Shown here: positions 62,916 through 64,000 of the stretch, piece by piece
Numbering within the stretch: position 1 is the stretch's first letter
Layout: every line of letters begins with the position of its first letter
From: Acidobacteriota bacterium
GTDB taxonomy: Bacteria; Acidobacteriota; Thermoanaerobaculia; Gp7-AA8
Reading direction: 5' to 3'
Assembly (NCBI GenBank): GCA_019244185.1
Contig: JAFATB010000014.1
Coordinates: forward strand, 251,587 to 315,586
Length of the DNA stretch: 64,000 nt
Translations under genes and position numbers: made by a program
Notes under the pieces: generated by a model
Databases searched by the model: none
What the model was told of the DNA's origin: nothing
Seen by the model: the letters and a program-made list of their open reading frames with translations, nothing else

Positions 62916-63571
62916 CACGGAAGAACCTCCACTCTCAGCACAGGATGGATTTCGAACCAGCGATGGTCCGGACTCGGGTCGTAGCGGCTGACGCCCCACA
63001 CGCGCACGCGCGAGCCCGGCTTCGGCGGCGTCATCGGATCGCCGTCGAGGATCTCGCACACGACGAACGCGTTCGGGTTGTGCGGATCGGTGAGGCGGAA
63101 GCGATGGCTGCCTTCGTCGGTGTCGCCGGACGTCTGCGAGACGACGCCCTGCACGATGACGTGCGGGTCGTCCGTCGCGGCGATCTGTCCGACGGCGAGC
63201 GCGCGGAACGACGAGAAGTCGAACTGGCGGTTCCGCGCCGACGCGGCGTGCGTGTAGAAGAGCGTGAAGATGGCGAAGAGCACCGTCGCGATGAGCGCGT
63301 CGGCGGCGAGGTGGCGCAGCACGCTCGGCACGGCGAACGAGAAGCGCCGCTCGCCGCGCGGCGCGCGCGCCATCACGCGCTCGAACGCCGGCGCCGCGAG
63401 CGGCGGCAGCTCGCCGAGCAGGCTCTTCGCGTCGCGCATGCGCACGAGGCGCGCGCGGCACGCGCTGCAGTCGAGCAGATGCCGCTCGATGCGCGCGGTG
63501 GTGCGCGACGGCGCGGCGCCGTCGAGATAGAGCGGGAAGAGGCGGTGCAGATCGAAGCGAAGACAGGGCAT
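62915..63571 (-). CDS. Zinc-finger anti-sigma factor with transmembrane helix and OB-like extracytoplasmic domain
   Basis: A 218-residue protein. The N-terminal zinc-finger motif 'RHLLDCSACRARL' (H-x3-C-x2-C) is the ECF-binding part. A transmembrane helix lies at about 88-110 ('ALIATVLFAIFTLFYTHA'). The C-terminal domain (about 125-218) has 'RVRVWGVSRYD' and 'HRWFEIHPVLRVEVLP', strand patterns that recall an OB-like fold. The ATG at 63571 follows a CAGGAG site just after the sigma gene stop, and the stop shares a base with the receptor start (TGATG). A longer frame is a shadow of the sigma gene. Confidence 0.88.
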   Translation of the reverse strand: MPCLRFDLHRLFPLYLDGAAPSRTTARIERHLLDCSACRARLVRMRDAKSLLGELPPLAAPAFERVMARAPRGERRFSFAVPSVLRHLAADALIATVLFAIFTLFYTHAASARNRQFDFSSFRALAVGQIAATDDPHVIVQGVVSQTSGDTDEGSHRFRLTDPHNPNAFVVCEILDGDPMTPPKPGSRVRVWGVSRYDPSPDHRWFEIHPVLRVEVLP

Positions 63572-63573
63572 GA

Positions 63574-64000
63574 TCAACTCCTGAGGGGGCGGAGAATGCG
63601 TTCGAGACTGCTGAGCGCGCGGGCGAGGCGCGAGGAGACGGTGCCGATCGAACAGCCGAGGACCGCCGCGATCTCCTCGTACGGCATTTCCTCGACGTAG
63701 CGCAGCACCACGACGGTGCGGAGTTTCGGAGAGAGCTCGAGGAGCGCGCGCGCGACGATCTGGTCGATCTGTTTGACGGCGTGGCGCTGCTCGGGCGAGG
63801 CCGCGCCGTCCGCCCAGCCGAGGATCGCGTCGAGCGGCACCTCCTCGGTACGCGCGCGGCGGCGCAGCTCGTCGTTGCAATGATTCACGGCGATGCGCCA
63901 CAGCCACGTGCCCGCCGCGGCATCGCCGCGGAAGCGCGAGGCGTTCTGAAAGGCCTTGAGGAACACCGACTGCACCGCGTCTTCCGCCGCGGCGTGCGAG
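63574..64000 (-). CDS. ECF-type RNA polymerase sigma factor (5' end cut by window)
   Basis: The 3' part of an extracytoplasmic-function sigma factor. From 64000 the frame reads 'SHAAAEDAVQSVFLKAFQNA' (region 2), 'GTWLWRIAVNHCNDELRRR', and region 4 'LSPKLRTVVVLRYVEEMPYEEIAAVLGCSIGTVSSRLARAL', the promoter -35-binding helix-turn-helix. At least 142 residues are present. It is followed 2 bp later by its anti-sigma factor and then the receptor gene, which it may control. Confidence 0.93.
   Translation of the reverse strand, partial: SHAAAEDAVQSVFLKAFQNASRFRGDAAAGTWLWRIAVNHCNDELRRRARTEEVPLDAILGWADGAASPEQRHAVKQIDQIVARALLELSPKLRTVVVLRYVEEMPYEEIAAVLGCSIGTVSSRLARALSSLERILRPLRS

Noticed and set aside
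59790..62984. 1064-codon plus-strand frame opposite the receptor gene
   Set aside because: Shadow of the TonB receptor; no domain, start or ribosome site.

Overview
This is a GC-rich bacterial chromosome segment packed with genes; no gene-free stretch exceeds 300 bases. It has no phage, IS, CRISPR or rRNA. An Oar-like TonB receptor under its own ECF sigma/anti-sigma pair, large secreted FG-GAP and PKD proteins, split biotin-dependent carboxylase subunits and an 11-gene nuo operon suggest a Gram-negative, probably an acidobacterium. That assignment is inference from family content only. Both window ends cut genes: an OmpA-like lipoprotein on the left and an ECF sigma factor on the right.

Layout. 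1-1393: two OmpA/glycine-zipper envelope genes (minus). 1511-15698: a MidA-like methyltransferase, then nuoABCDHIJKLMN read straight into atpZ/atpI-like genes, atpB and atpE. nuoEFG are absent, and a 119-bp inverted repeat sits between nuoD and nuoH. NuoB carries an extra C-terminal cysteine-rich domain. 15803-18273: a 55-aa membrane protein, then a coupled XRE regulator/TPR/secreted-protein operon (minus). 18329-34013: an ABC polysaccharide exporter whose permease and ATPase genes lie 9 kb apart with three secreted-protein genes between them, followed by glycosyltransferases, a glycosyltransferase-methyltransferase fusion, a GNAT, a receiver protein and a methyltransferase. 33982-40450: a six-gene minus-strand glycolipid/glycan operon in which every junction is a 4-nt NTGA overlap.

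40493-50697: GAF-GGDEF protein, tpiA, secG, tRNA-Leu(GAG), a lipase-like lipoprotein, biotin carboxylase plus carrier protein, a Gly-rich RRM protein, a pseudokinase/pseudocyclase/TPR membrane protein, and a PTPS/QueD-type enzyme. 50774-51949: a pectate-lyase-like gene broken by one in-frame amber codon. 51972-57380: a long minus-strand housekeeping operon (Hfq-like, pdxA, 45-aa membrane protein, EamA, surE, pcm, acylphosphatase, apt, CBS protein). 57551-59880: etfB, etfA and an uncharacterised third gene. 59934-64000: ECF sigma, zinc-finger anti-sigma and TonB-dependent receptor (minus).

The genes form three themes: respiration and ion-motive force (complex I, Fo, ETF), cell-surface glycan or glycolipid synthesis and export with secreted repeat proteins, and stress or repair housekeeping. 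Several start codons lie only 6-12 nt after a TANAAT box and lack a Shine-Dalgarno sequence, which points to leaderless transcripts. Functions were assigned by reading motifs, not by database search.
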